Part shown: positions 43,341 to 51,832 of the stretch, in pieces | Position numbering within the stretch: position 1 is the first letter of the stretch | Layout of the letters: each line of letters starts with the position of its first letter | NCBI GenBank assembly: GCA_000634735.1 | Contig: JFLG01000001.1 | Span: 186,001 to 250,000, forward strand | Length of the DNA: 64,000 nucleotides | Reading direction: 5' to 3' | From: Prochlorococcus sp. scB241_528N17 | GTDB taxonomy: Bacteria > Cyanobacteriota > Cyanobacteriia > PCC-6307 > Cyanobiaceae | The notes under the pieces: model-generated | The model's database searches: none | What the model was told of the DNA's origin: nothing | What the model saw: only the letters and a program-made list of their open reading frames with translations | Translations under genes and position numbers: made by a program

Positions 43341-43400
43341 TAAAATAATTAAATTATTATCCCAATTACTTTATTATAAATAATTTAAAATTGTTCTTTT

Positions 43401-43421
43401 AAGAACAGTAATTAGAACATT
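43401..43421 (+). repeat. Direct repeat unit B (AAGAACAGTA-type)
   Basis: AAGAACAGTAATTAGAACATT, 81 bases after unit A. Its first half is also the right arm of a palindrome (TGTTCTT at 43392-43398 with AAGAACA at 43401-43407). Two AGAACA words occur 12 bases apart, as in unit A. Confidence 0.6.
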
Positions 43422-43537
43422 GTCTTTAGTTCCCTGCGCAAGCGAAAAATTAAATTTTTTGATTGATTTTTATATATTTTTTTTAAACATATTTTTGTTT
43501 GTATCCTTTTAATTACTACTACACCATTAAGGAAATT

Positions 43538-43897
43538 CTAGTCATCCCACATATCCTTTTTCTCTTGATCGAAATTATTCTTTTCAAGTAATTCTATTCT
43601 TTGCTTCTGAGAATCAATTTCTGTTTCAATCACGTTTTTATCGTTAACGTATTTTGCTTGTATTTCTAAGATAATTATCTCAAATTGCTCTCCAAAAAAA
43701 TCTGACATTTCTCTCCATGCTTCCATTTCCTCTTCTTTACCAATAGTATCGTTTATCTGATGAGAAATAATTTCTAGAACATATTGTTTAAGTTCTTGAT
43801 GACTCATCGATTCAACTTTTTTTTGAACGTAAAGTTCTTTAATATTTTCTAGTTGTTTTTTTGATAAATCAGAATAGCTAATAGACTTCTTTTTCAT
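43538..43897 (-). CDS. Hypothetical protein (119 aa), helical and acidic
   Basis: A highly charged, almost wholly helical protein. Its N-terminal basic part SKKQLENIKELYVQKKVESM leads to SHQELKQYVLEIISHQIND, then EEEMEAWREMSDFFGEQF, and a coiled-coil-like glutamate/lysine-rich end with DMWDD. No domain recognised; I suspect a picocyanobacterial family but cannot confirm it. It lies downstream of tRNA-Asn, with unexplained DNA on both sides, a location where accessory genes often sit. Confidence 0.65.
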   Translation of the reverse strand: MKKKSISYSDLSKKQLENIKELYVQKKVESMSHQELKQYVLEIISHQINDTIGKEEEMEAWREMSDFFGEQFEIIILEIQAKYVNDKNVIETEIDSQKQRIELLEKNNFDQEKKDMWDD

Positions 43898-44218
43898 GGA
43901 TACTTAAATTTTTTTTAATATAGACAAAATTATTAGTTTAAACATTTTGGAGAAATTAAATACTTTAAACCTATTTAATTACTATTTGAAGATTCAAATT
44001 CTCCTTTTAATTTAATTTGTATGTACCCTAAAATGCCAATCTGAATTAGATATTCTTTCAATTTGAACCACTATTTGTTTCTAATAATCCTTTGATTATT
44101 AAGAAAAAGTGAATAGAATCGAAAGAAATTCTAAAATTTAAACTTTTCTAAAATTTGCAATTTCTATCTAATCAATTGCTATTACTAAGTTATTTGATAA
44201 ATCTAATTGATAAAATTG
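43898..44218. other. Unassigned AT-rich DNA upstream of rpaA
   Basis: No gene is found on either strand. Two exact copies of TTCTAAAATTT lie at 44129-44139 and 44146-44156, 17 bases apart. The region may hold control sites or an untranslated RNA for rpaA, but I see no motif that decides this. The promoter nearest rpaA is listed separately. Confidence 0.4.
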
Positions 44219-44246
44219 TTTACAGTAATTCAGCAATCTCTATAAT
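44219..44246 (+). promoter_or_regulatory. Candidate rpaA promoter
   Basis: TTTACA (44219-44224) and a perfect TATAAT (44241-44246) with 16 bases between give a good sigma70-like promoter. The start would be near 44252, leaving a leader of about 50 bases before ATG 44301. The TTTACA word resembles half of an HLR1 box (RpaB site), but the second half is not evident. Confidence 0.6.
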
Positions 44247-44300
44247 TTCTTGAGAGAATCATAATACCAAAACTTAATTTTAATTTAATAGTTCATAAAT

Positions 44301-45083
44301 ATGAAAATTTCAATCCTTTTAATTGAAGATGATCGTGATATGCGTGATTTGGTGGCTAGGCATTTAGAACATTCTGGTTTCGATGTTCAAAAAGCTGAAG
44401 ATGGAATTAAAGGACAAGCATTAGCTCTTCAATACTCGCCAGATTTAATACTCTTGGATTTAATGTTACCAAGTGTTGATGGTTTAACTTTATGCCAGCG
44501 ATTAAGAAGAGATGAAAGAACATCAAATATACCGATTTTGATGATAACTGCGTTAGGCGGCCTTAAAGATAAAGTTACTGGGTTTAATTCTGGAGCAGAT
44601 GATTATATTACTAAACCATTCGATTTAGAAGAATTATATGTACGCATTAAAGCTTTATTAAGAAGAACCAACAGAGCACAATTAAATTCTAGTAACCAGC
44701 AAGAAATATTAAATTATGGCCCTTTAACTCTTGTTCCGGAAAGATTTGAAGCTATATGGTTTGAATCTCCTGTTAGGTTAACTCATCTTGAATTTGAACT
44801 TCTTCATTGTCTTTTACAAAGACATGGTCAAACTGTATCCCCAGCATTAATTCTTAAAGAAGTATGGGGATATGAACCTGATGATGATATTGAGACAATA
44901 AGAGTTCATATTAGACACTTACGCACTAAACTTGAACCCGATCCACGCAAACCTACCTATATAAAAACTGTATACGGTGCTGGATACTGTCTTGAGTTAC
45001 CTATTGGTGCTCAAGTGGAAACGGCTAGGCAAGAGTTCATTCAAGCAAGAAATCCTAACTTGATAAATTCTGCAGTTGATTAA
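44301..45083 (+). CDS. rpaA: Response regulator RpaA (circadian output)
   Basis: An OmpR-class regulator that carries the circadian clock and light signals from SasA to the genome. Receiver residues E9/D10, the phospho-acceptor D53 (LILLDLMLP) and K105 are intact. The winged-helix DNA-binding domain covers about 135-240 ([22 protein letters not shown]). The stretch [20 protein letters not shown] separates it from RpaB and matches RpaA. 260 residues. It has its own 403-base upstream region and converges with holB. Confidence 0.92.
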   Translation: MKISILLIEDDRDMRDLVARHLEHSGFDVQKAEDGIKGQALALQYSPDLILLDLMLPSVDGLTLCQRLRRDERTSNIPILMITALGGLKDKVTGFNSGADDYITKPFDLEELYVRIKALLRRTNRAQLNSSNQQEILNYGPLTLVPERFEAIWFESPVRLTHLEFELLHCLLQRHGQTVSPALILKEVWGYEPDDDIETIRVHIRHLRTKLEPDPRKPTYIKTVYGAGYCLELPIGAQVETARQEFIQARNPNLINSAVD

Positions 45084-45085
45084 TC

Positions 45086-46048
45086 TCATATATCTTCCAT
45101 TGAAATTTTTAAAAAAGCTATTTCCCATGCCAACCTTGGTTGAACGTTTTTTCTTAACAGGTATTTTAAATTTTCAAGTTTTTTAACTAAACCGATATTT
45201 TTTGTTTTTCTCCACCAAATTGTTTGAATTAAATTTACTAGAGAAATCTGTTGCAAAATTTCTAATTTTTCAGATATTGATTTAGATATTTCTAATATTT
45301 CCAGACTATTTTTTATTGGAGAATCCAATTTACTTATAATTTCATCTGAAAAATCATTCCAAATTTCAATATTTTTCAATAATTGATTTGGAGATCCATT
45401 TGCTGAGTTTATTAAATCTTCAAATTTTAAATTTGCATTTATCTTTGATTTAGAAGTATCTAAATATTCTTTTATAATTGATTTTATTTCTTTACTAGAA
45501 AAAGATCGAAATCTGACGATTTGACATCTTGAGATAATCGTATCTAAGAGAAGATTTAATTTAGATGTTAGTAAAATAAAAATGCCGTTACTAGGTTCTT
45601 CTAAGGTTTTTAAAAGGCAATTCGAGGCTGCTTCGTTTAAGAGGTGTGCATCAATAATTAAAACAATTTTGTTGTCTGAGTTTATTGATTTTTGATTAAG
45701 AAAAGTTTTGATATTACGTATTTGAGCAATTTTAATTATCTCAGATCCACTTTTTACTGTTTTTTCAAGATCGGAACTTCCTAAACTTTTTGTTGATAAA
45801 AGAGAATTAGGTTCAATAATTAAAAAATCAGGATGGTTATTGTTTGTAATTCTCTCATCAACATTTTCGCTTGGTGAAGACTGTTTGAAAATCTCTTTTA
45901 TAAATTGAAGAGCAGTTTGTTTTTTGCCTAATCCTTCAGCCCCATAAAATATATAACCATTAGCCAATGATTTGTTTTTAATTATGTTCTTAAGAAAGGT
46001 ATTGACTTCTTCATTCAAGAAAAAATTGTTTTTTTTAACCTCAATCAT
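45086..46048 (-). CDS. holB: DNA polymerase III delta' subunit
   Basis: A clamp-loader AAA+ subunit. The Walker A-like loop is GAEGLGKK (36-43), atypical in ending KK; the [18 protein letters not shown] segment and the SRCQIVRF sensor are diagnostic. 320 residues. Its start overlaps the tmk stop by 4 bases, the common tmk-holB pair. It converges with rpaA. Confidence 0.9.
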   Translation of the reverse strand: MIEVKKNNFFLNEEVNTFLKNIIKNKSLANGYIFYGAEGLGKKQTALQFIKEIFKQSSPSENVDERITNNNHPDFLIIEPNSLLSTKSLGSSDLEKTVKSGSEIIKIAQIRNIKTFLNQKSINSDNKIVLIIDAHLLNEAASNCLLKTLEEPSNGIFILLTSKLNLLLDTIISRCQIVRFRSFSSKEIKSIIKEYLDTSKSKINANLKFEDLINSANGSPNQLLKNIEIWNDFSDEIISKLDSPIKNSLEILEISKSISEKLEILQQISLVNLIQTIWWRKTKNIGLVKKLENLKYLLRKNVQPRLAWEIAFLKISMEDI

Positions 46049-46683
46049 TTGTTATTAGAAAAATTGTTTAGTAAGGTCTCTTTAATTTGATTAGAAATAG
46101 TTTTAATATTTTGTGAAGCAGATATTACTTTCCAGTTTTTTTGTTTGGCAATTAGTTTGAAGCCTTCATTTACTTTTTCTAAAAATCTAATACCTTCTGA
46201 TTCTATTCTGTCTGGAATTTCATTTTTTCTTCGAAATATGCTCTCTTCTGGAGAAATTTCTAAGAAGAAAGTGAGATCTGGAGATGCTCCTTGACATACA
46301 ATAGATTCAATATTTTTAATTATTTCTAAATTTATATTTCTTCCATAACCTTGATAAGCAAGTGTCGAATCGGAAAATCTATCACTTATTACCCAATCAT
46401 TGTTATTTAAAGCAGGTGAAATAATTTTGGAAACGTGTTCAGCTCTATCTGCAGAATAAAGCAATAATTCTGCAAGTGATGAAGGCTTATTATTTTCATT
46501 ATTTTCAAGAATCAGCCCTCTAAGTTTTTTCCCTAAAAGACTGCCCCCTGGCTCTCTAGTCGTGATTAATTTAGACCCTTTCTTTATTAGACCACTATTA
46601 GGAAGCCATTTAGATATTTCATCTATTTGGGTAGTTTTACCACATCCATCAATACCCTCAAAAACGATAAATTTTCCTTTCAT
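46045..46683 (-). CDS. tmk: Thymidylate kinase
   Basis: Phosphorylates dTMP to dTDP. The P-loop is [10 protein letters not shown] (residues 9-18); [14 protein letters not shown] and [15 protein letters not shown] are the dTMP-binding and DRx motifs. 212 residues, complete. It starts directly next to the copper ATPase stop (one base apart) and overlaps holB at its end, so the three may be transcribed together. Confidence 0.96.
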   Translation of the reverse strand: MKGKFIVFEGIDGCGKTTQIDEISKWLPNSGLIKKGSKLITTREPGGSLLGKKLRGLILENNENNKPSSLAELLLYSADRAEHVSKIISPALNNNDWVISDRFSDSTLAYQGYGRNINLEIIKNIESIVCQGASPDLTFFLEISPEESIFRRKNEIPDRIESEGIRFLEKVNEGFKLIAKQKNWKVISASQNIKTISNQIKETLLNNFSNNK

Positions 46684-48987
46684 TTAATCCAAAGATAAAG
46701 CATTAATTACAACTGTAATAGAGCTAATAGCCATCAATAATGCTGCTATTGAGGGAGTAAGAAGAATACCGTATTTAGGGAATAAAATGCCGGAGGCTAA
46801 AGGTATAGCTAGTAAGTTGTAACCAAATGCCCATGTTAGATTTTGCTTTATTTTTCTTATAGTTTTTTTTGCAAGTTTTAAGGCGTAGGGTAATCCATTT
46901 AGTTGATCTCCCATTAATACTACATCTGCATTTGCCTTGGCTATTTGAGTACCAGATCCTACTGCAATTCCTAAGTCTGAGGATGCTAATGCTGGGACAT
47001 CATTAATACCATCACCAATCATTGCCACTTTATTATTAATTTTTAAATTTTCTATATTCTTTAGCTTCATTTCAGGAAGAAGATCCCATTTTACTTCTGT
47101 TTTTTTACAACCAATTTTTTTTGCTAAAGCTAAAACCGTTTGTTTCCTATCGCCACTTAAAATGTTAATTTTAAATTTGTTTTCTCTCAAATTTTGAACT
47201 GTTTTAATTGAATCATCTCTGAGTAAATCTCCTAGCAAAATAAAGCCTAATAACTTATCTTTGATACTTACTCCAATGATAGTGTTCGTTTTTGTTTCTT
47301 CATTTTCAATAACTTTTTTTGCCTCACTATCAATAATTATTCCTTTGCTTAGTAGCCATTCAATATTTCCAATATTAATAAGTCCATCAATTGATTCAAG
47401 TTCTCCGGAAATACCTCGACCTGAATGAGTAAAAATTTTCTTTATTGGAAATAAACTTAAATTTTGCTTTTTTGCCTCTTGAATTAAGGCATCTGCGATT
47501 GGATGTCTGCTTTCCTTTTCTAAACTGGCAGCTATTTTTAATAAAAATGAATGATCATCATAATTTTTATAATCAACAATGAAAGGCTTACCTTTTGTTA
47601 AAGTGCCTGTCTTATCAAAAATAATTTGATTAATTTTTGAAGCCATCTCTATTTTGTCCCCGCCTTTAAATAAAACGCCCTTTTTTGCTGCTTTACCTGA
47701 TGCGACAGTTATTACAGTTGGGGTGGCTAAACCTAATGCACAAGGACAAGCTATTACTAAAACAGCAATTGACAATTGTATGGCTAAACTAAGGAAATTC
47801 TCAGCATTACTACCAAGCGAACTATGAAGTGTATGGCTTGAGTGAGTGATGAATTGATGATTATTACTTAATAAATCTGGCCAAATGTTTCTTGCCCCTT
47901 TCCACCAAAAGAAGAAAGTTAAGATAGCAAAAATAAGTACGAAGTAAGTAAATTTGCCTGCAATCTCATCAGCAATTCTTTGAATGCGAGGTTTTCTAGC
48001 GTTTACAGACTCAATAAGATTTACTAGTTTTGCAAGAGAAGAATCCCCTCCGACATTTTGTACTTTAAGTCTAAGAGTTGAATTAAGATTTAAAGACCCA
48101 CTAGATAGATTTTCGCCTTCTTTTACCTCGATAGGTTTGGATTCTCCAGTGATATGTGAAACATCAATATATGAATTACCTTGAGTAACAATGCAGTCAG
48201 CAGGTACTCTGTCTCCGGCTAAAACTTGAATCTCTTGATTTGGTCTTAAAGTGTTTACTCTTATTGATTTTATTTGATTATCTTCTGTGAAGATATTTGC
48301 CATTTCGGGTTGAAGATCTAATAACTCTCCAATGGATGAACCAGTTTGGTATCTTGCTCTTTCCTCTAAGAAACGCCCAATCAATATGAAGCCTAATAGC
48401 ATAACTGGTTCATTAAAAAAACAAGGAAAACCAATAGCAGGAAATATTAAGGATAGAAGACTTGTTATATATGCGCTAGTTACTCCAAGAGCTACTAAAG
48501 AATCCATATCAGGACGGTTCTTAATAAATGATTTAAACCCATTAATAATTATTCCTCTGCCAGGAAATAAAAGAGCTAATGTTGCTAATGAAGCGTGAAA
48601 AAATATATTACCTAATATCGGAAAATTTATATATCTTCCTTCTGCCAGATGACCTAAACCTGAAAATAATAAAAGTAATAAAGCAAAAGTTAGTTTTTTC
48701 CATTGATTATTCCACTTCTTTTTTTTTTCTAATTCTGCCTTGTTTATTTTTTTTGAAAAATCATTTATGTAAATCTTTGATGGGAAACCATTTTCTTTTA
48801 GATTTTTGAGAACTGCTTCAATCTCTATATGTTTCTGAGTAATCTCAAAATATGCACTTTCAGTGAGCAAGTTAACAGAAACATTTTCAATACCATCAGA
48901 ACTATTCAATATTTTTTCAACAGTACTAACACAACCTCCGCACTTCATTCCTGTAACGCTTAATTGAATGCTCTCCATATTTATCAC
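46684..48987 (-). CDS. Copper-transporting P-type ATPase (CtaA/PacS type)
   Basis: Moves copper across the plasma or thylakoid membrane, feeding plastocyanin or oxidase. The N-terminal metal domain has MKCGGC (C16, C19). The membrane CPC motif is at 414-416, the phosphorylation site DKTGT at 458-462, and the GDGINDVPAL hinge lies near 660. A loop at about 376-390 is rich in histidine (H377, H382, H385, H388). CtaA versus PacS cannot be decided by sequence alone. It is divergent from ycf3. Confidence 0.93.
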   Translation of the reverse strand: MINMESIQLSVTGMKCGGCVSTVEKILNSSDGIENVSVNLLTESAYFEITQKHIEIEAVLKNLKENGFPSKIYINDFSKKINKAELEKKKKWNNQWKKLTFALLLLLFSGLGHLAEGRYINFPILGNIFFHASLATLALLFPGRGIIINGFKSFIKNRPDMDSLVALGVTSAYITSLLSLIFPAIGFPCFFNEPVMLLGFILIGRFLEERARYQTGSSIGELLDLQPEMANIFTEDNQIKSIRVNTLRPNQEIQVLAGDRVPADCIVTQGNSYIDVSHITGESKPIEVKEGENLSSGSLNLNSTLRLKVQNVGGDSSLAKLVNLIESVNARKPRIQRIADEIAGKFTYFVLIFAILTFFFWWKGARNIWPDLLSNNHQFITHSSHTLHSSLGSNAENFLSLAIQLSIAVLVIACPCALGLATPTVITVASGKAAKKGVLFKGGDKIEMASKINQIIFDKTGTLTKGKPFIVDYKNYDDHSFLLKIAASLEKESRHPIADALIQEAKKQNLSLFPIKKIFTHSGRGISGELESIDGLINIGNIEWLLSKGIIIDSEAKKVIENEETKTNTIIGVSIKDKLLGFILLGDLLRDDSIKTVQNLRENKFKINILSGDRKQTVLALAKKIGCKKTEVKWDLLPEMKLKNIENLKINNKVAMIGDGINDVPALASSDLGIAVGSGTQIAKANADVVLMGDQLNGLPYALKLAKKTIRKIKQNLTWAFGYNLLAIPLASGILFPKYGILLTPSIAALLMAISSITVVINALSLD

Positions 48988-49098
48988 GATAGAAGCAAAT
49001 TAATGCTTTACTTTATATTTAACTATAATAATAAATGTAATAGACTTTTTAAATAGTTATTTTTTAAATTACTATATTAATTTATTTGATTTACATCA

Positions 49099-49620
49099 GT
49101 GCCTAGCAATCAAAACAGAGACAATTTTATTGATAAAGCTTTTACTGTAATTGCTGAATCTATTGTAAAAATAATGCCTATCGCTGAGAAAGAAAAAAAG
49201 GCATATATTTATTATAGAGATGGCTTAGCCGCGCAAAATAATGGGGATTACTCGGAAGCATTAGAGTATTATAAAGAGAGCTTAATGCTTGAAGAAAATA
49301 AAATTGATAGGGGTGAGACTCTAAAAAATATGGCAATTATTTATATGAGTAATGGTGAAGAGGATTTGTCTATTGAAACATACGAAAAAGCATTAGAAGA
49401 AAATCCCAAACAGCCATCATGCTTGAAAAATATAGGTTTAATTTATGAAAAAAGGGGAAGATATGCTGAGCAGAATGGTGATTTAGATCAGAGAGATATT
49501 TGGTTTGATAAAGCTGCTGAAGTCTGGTCTAAAGCTGTGAGACTTTATCCAGGTGGGTATCTAGATATTGAGAATTGGTTGAAAAACTCAGGTAGAAGCT
49601 CAATTGATATGTACCTTTGA
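49099..49620 (+). CDS. ycf3: Photosystem I assembly protein Ycf3
   Basis: A TPR protein needed to assemble the PsaA/PsaB core. The start [20 protein letters not shown] is diagnostic, followed by three TPR units (about 35-155: [58 protein letters not shown]). 173 residues with a GTG start at 49099. It stands alone, divergent from the copper ATPase gene over 111 bases, and converges with radA. Confidence 0.96.
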   Translation: MPSNQNRDNFIDKAFTVIAESIVKIMPIAEKEKKAYIYYRDGLAAQNNGDYSEALEYYKESLMLEENKIDRGETLKNMAIIYMSNGEEDLSIETYEKALEENPKQPSCLKNIGLIYEKRGRYAEQNGDLDQRDIWFDKAAEVWSKAVRLYPGGYLDIENWLKNSGRSSIDMYL

Positions 49621-49625
49621 ATTTT

Positions 49626-50978
49626 TTATTTTGATAAAGAATAATCAACTGCTTCCTTAATATTGGATATCTCTTTGATATTTATTAAATTTTGAAAATT
49701 ATTATTTAGTTCCTCTTCTAGTTTTGGCACTACGATATTTTTGATCCCTAGTCTTACAGCTTCTTCTATCTTTGTCCGAAGGTTATTCGATTTTCTAACT
49801 TGACCGCTCAAACCTAATTCCCCAATAAATGAGGTACTAGCTAATGGAGGAATATTTTTCAAACTTGATACAATTGATATTGCTACACCTAAGTCAGATG
49901 ATGGATCATTAATTTCAAAACCTCCACCAGTTGCTATATAACAATCAAATTCAGATAATTTTATCCCTACGTGTTTTTCAATAACAGCAAGAATTTGATG
50001 CAATCTATTTATGCTAATTCCAGTTGTAGTTCGTCTTGGATTACTGTAGAAAGTTTTATTTACCAGTGCTTGAATATCAACTGCTAATGGCCGAGTGCCT
50101 TCATTTGTAATCGTAGTTGTTACACCTGAAATATTTTCTTTATTTGTAAAAATTGAACTTGGGTTTTTTATCTCTCGTAAACCCTCTTCAAGCATTTCAA
50201 AAATTCCAATTTCAAAGGTCGATCCAAATCGATTTTTTATACTCCTTAGTAGTCTATGAGATGAAATTTTATCTCCTTCAAAGTTTATTACTGTATCAAC
50301 TAAATGTTCTAGAGTTTTAGGGCCAGCTAAAGCACCATCTTTGGTTACATGACCAATGATTAGAAGTGCAATATTATTATCTTTGGCTAGATTTTGCAAC
50401 TCAGACGAACATGCTCTAACTTGAGAAACAGATCCTGGAGAACTTTGCATTTCATGATTATGGATGGCTTGAATACTATCAATAATTGCGAAACATGGAT
50501 TGACACGTTTGATCTCTCCAATAATTAGAGATAAATTAGTTTCTGCAAAAATTCTTAAATCAATACTGCTTTGATTTAATCTTTCCCATCTAATTTTTAC
50601 TTGTTCTAAAGATTCTTCTGCAGTTATGTACAAAACTTTTTCACTGAGAGATATTTTTCCTGCTGATTGAAGAACTATTGTGCTTTTACCTATACCTGGT
50701 TCTCCTCCAAGTAAAACAACAGATCCAGGTACAATTCCACCTCCAAGAACTCGATCGAATTCCCTAAAGCCACTCGTAAATCTTGATATTTCTTTTGATG
50801 AGATCTCATTAAACGGTATAGATTTTTTACTATTTTTTATTTCTTGATATTTAAAGGTTTTACTTTTTATTTCTTCAACAATGGAATTCCATGAGTTGCA
50901 ATTAAGGCATTTACCAAAGTATTGAGAAGTTTCAGATCCACAATTCTGACAAATAAAGGTCGATAATTTGCTAGACAT
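49626..50978 (-). CDS. radA: DNA repair protein RadA
   Basis: A RecA-like branch-migration helicase for recombination repair. The N-terminal zinc finger CQNCGSETSQYFGKC (C10, C13, C24, C27) is followed by Walker A GGEPGIGKST (about 80-89). The RadA-specific KNRFGST motif and the C-terminal Lon-like domain (SDLGVAISIVSSL) are visible. 450 residues, complete. It is divergent from rpaB. Confidence 0.95.
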   Translation of the reverse strand: MSSKLSTFICQNCGSETSQYFGKCLNCNSWNSIVEEIKSKTFKYQEIKNSKKSIPFNEISSKEISRFTSGFREFDRVLGGGIVPGSVVLLGGEPGIGKSTIVLQSAGKISLSEKVLYITAEESLEQVKIRWERLNQSSIDLRIFAETNLSLIIGEIKRVNPCFAIIDSIQAIHNHEMQSSPGSVSQVRACSSELQNLAKDNNIALLIIGHVTKDGALAGPKTLEHLVDTVINFEGDKISSHRLLRSIKNRFGSTFEIGIFEMLEEGLREIKNPSSIFTNKENISGVTTTITNEGTRPLAVDIQALVNKTFYSNPRRTTTGISINRLHQILAVIEKHVGIKLSEFDCYIATGGGFEINDPSSDLGVAISIVSSLKNIPPLASTSFIGELGLSGQVRKSNNLRTKIEEAVRLGIKNIVVPKLEEELNNNFQNLINIKEISNIKEAVDYSLSK

Positions 50979-51085
50979 TAATTTTCTGAATGAAGTAATG
51001 GAACTAGAATATTTGGGATATTGCCCCTCTACAAGTTAGATTAGGTTAATAATAAATTCTCTTACTGATTAGCTAATAGAAACAA

Positions 51086-51832
51086 ATGGCTCTATCTAGT
51101 CAAACTAAAGAAACTATACTGGTCGCAGATGACGAGGCAAGTATTAGAAGAATTCTGGAGACACGTCTCTCCATGATTGGCTACAAAGTTGTAACTGCAA
51201 GTGATGGTAAAGAGGCACTAAAGTTATTTAAGGATTATGAACCTGATTTAGTAGTCCTTGACGTCATGATGCCAAAGTTAGATGGTTATGGAGTTTGTCA
51301 AGAATTAAGGAAAGATTCTGATGTTCCAATTGTCATGTTAACTGCATTAGGAGATGTTGCAGATAGGATAACAGGTTTAGAATTAGGAGCTGATGATTAT
51401 GTGGTAAAACCATTTAGCCCAAAGGAGTTAGAAGCTAGAATTAGGTGTGTACTCAGAAGAATAGACAAAGAACAAATTCCTGGGATGCCTAATTCAGGAT
51501 TAATTTTGGTTACGGATATAAAAATTGATACAAATCGAAGACAAGTTTTTAAAAGTGATGAGAGAATTAGATTAACTGGTATGGAATTTAGTCTCTTAGA
51601 GCTTTTGGTAAGTAGGTCAGGAGAGCCATTTAGTAGAGGAGAGATTTTGAAAGAAGTATGGGGATATACCCCCGAGAGACATGTAGATACAAGAGTCGTA
51701 GACGTTCACATATCAAGATTAAGATCAAAACTGGAGGCTGATCCAGCAAATCCTGAATTAATTTTGACAGCAAGGGGTACAGGATATCTTTTCCAACGGA
51801 TTGTCGATATTGCTCCTTTTGATGGTAAATAA
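51086..51832 (+). CDS. rpaB: Response regulator RpaB (Ycf27)
   Basis: An essential OmpR-class regulator of light-stress genes, including hli genes, that binds HLR1 boxes. Acidic D15/D16, phospho-acceptor D59 (VVLDVMMPKLDG) and K108 are intact; the DNA-binding domain covers about 140-240 (WGYTPERHVDTRVVDVHISRL). 248 residues. The plsX start codon follows its stop with no gap, so the two are probably transcribed together. It is 6 kb from its relative RpaA. Confidence 0.94.
   Translation: MALSSQTKETILVADDEASIRRILETRLSMIGYKVVTASDGKEALKLFKDYEPDLVVLDVMMPKLDGYGVCQELRKDSDVPIVMLTALGDVADRITGLELGADDYVVKPFSPKELEARIRCVLRRIDKEQIPGMPNSGLILVTDIKIDTNRRQVFKSDERIRLTGMEFSLLELLVSRSGEPFSRGEILKEVWGYTPERHVDTRVVDVHISRLRSKLEADPANPELILTARGTGYLFQRIVDIAPFDGK

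Larger units (their letters stand above)
43249..43537. other. Gene-poor stretch after tRNA-Asn
   Basis: No gene is seen on either strand. It contains a repeat pair (43320-43340 and 43401-43421), the palindrome TGTTCTT-TT-AAGAACA (43392-43407), a weak TTGAC/GTCAA stem at 43255-43273, and the relatively GC-rich TTCCCTGCGCAAGCG near 43430. A small RNA is possible but not supported by any family motif I know. Confidence 0.5.

Noticed and set aside
43320-43421. The AGAACA repeats as LexA (SOS) boxes
   Set aside because: The cyanobacterial LexA site needs an AGTAC-type left half facing GTTC; no such pairing is present here.
43195-44300. A known small RNA (Yfr family)
   Set aside because: I looked for the conserved Yfr1 and Yfr2-type core words and did not see them; the intergenic DNA offers only weak structures.
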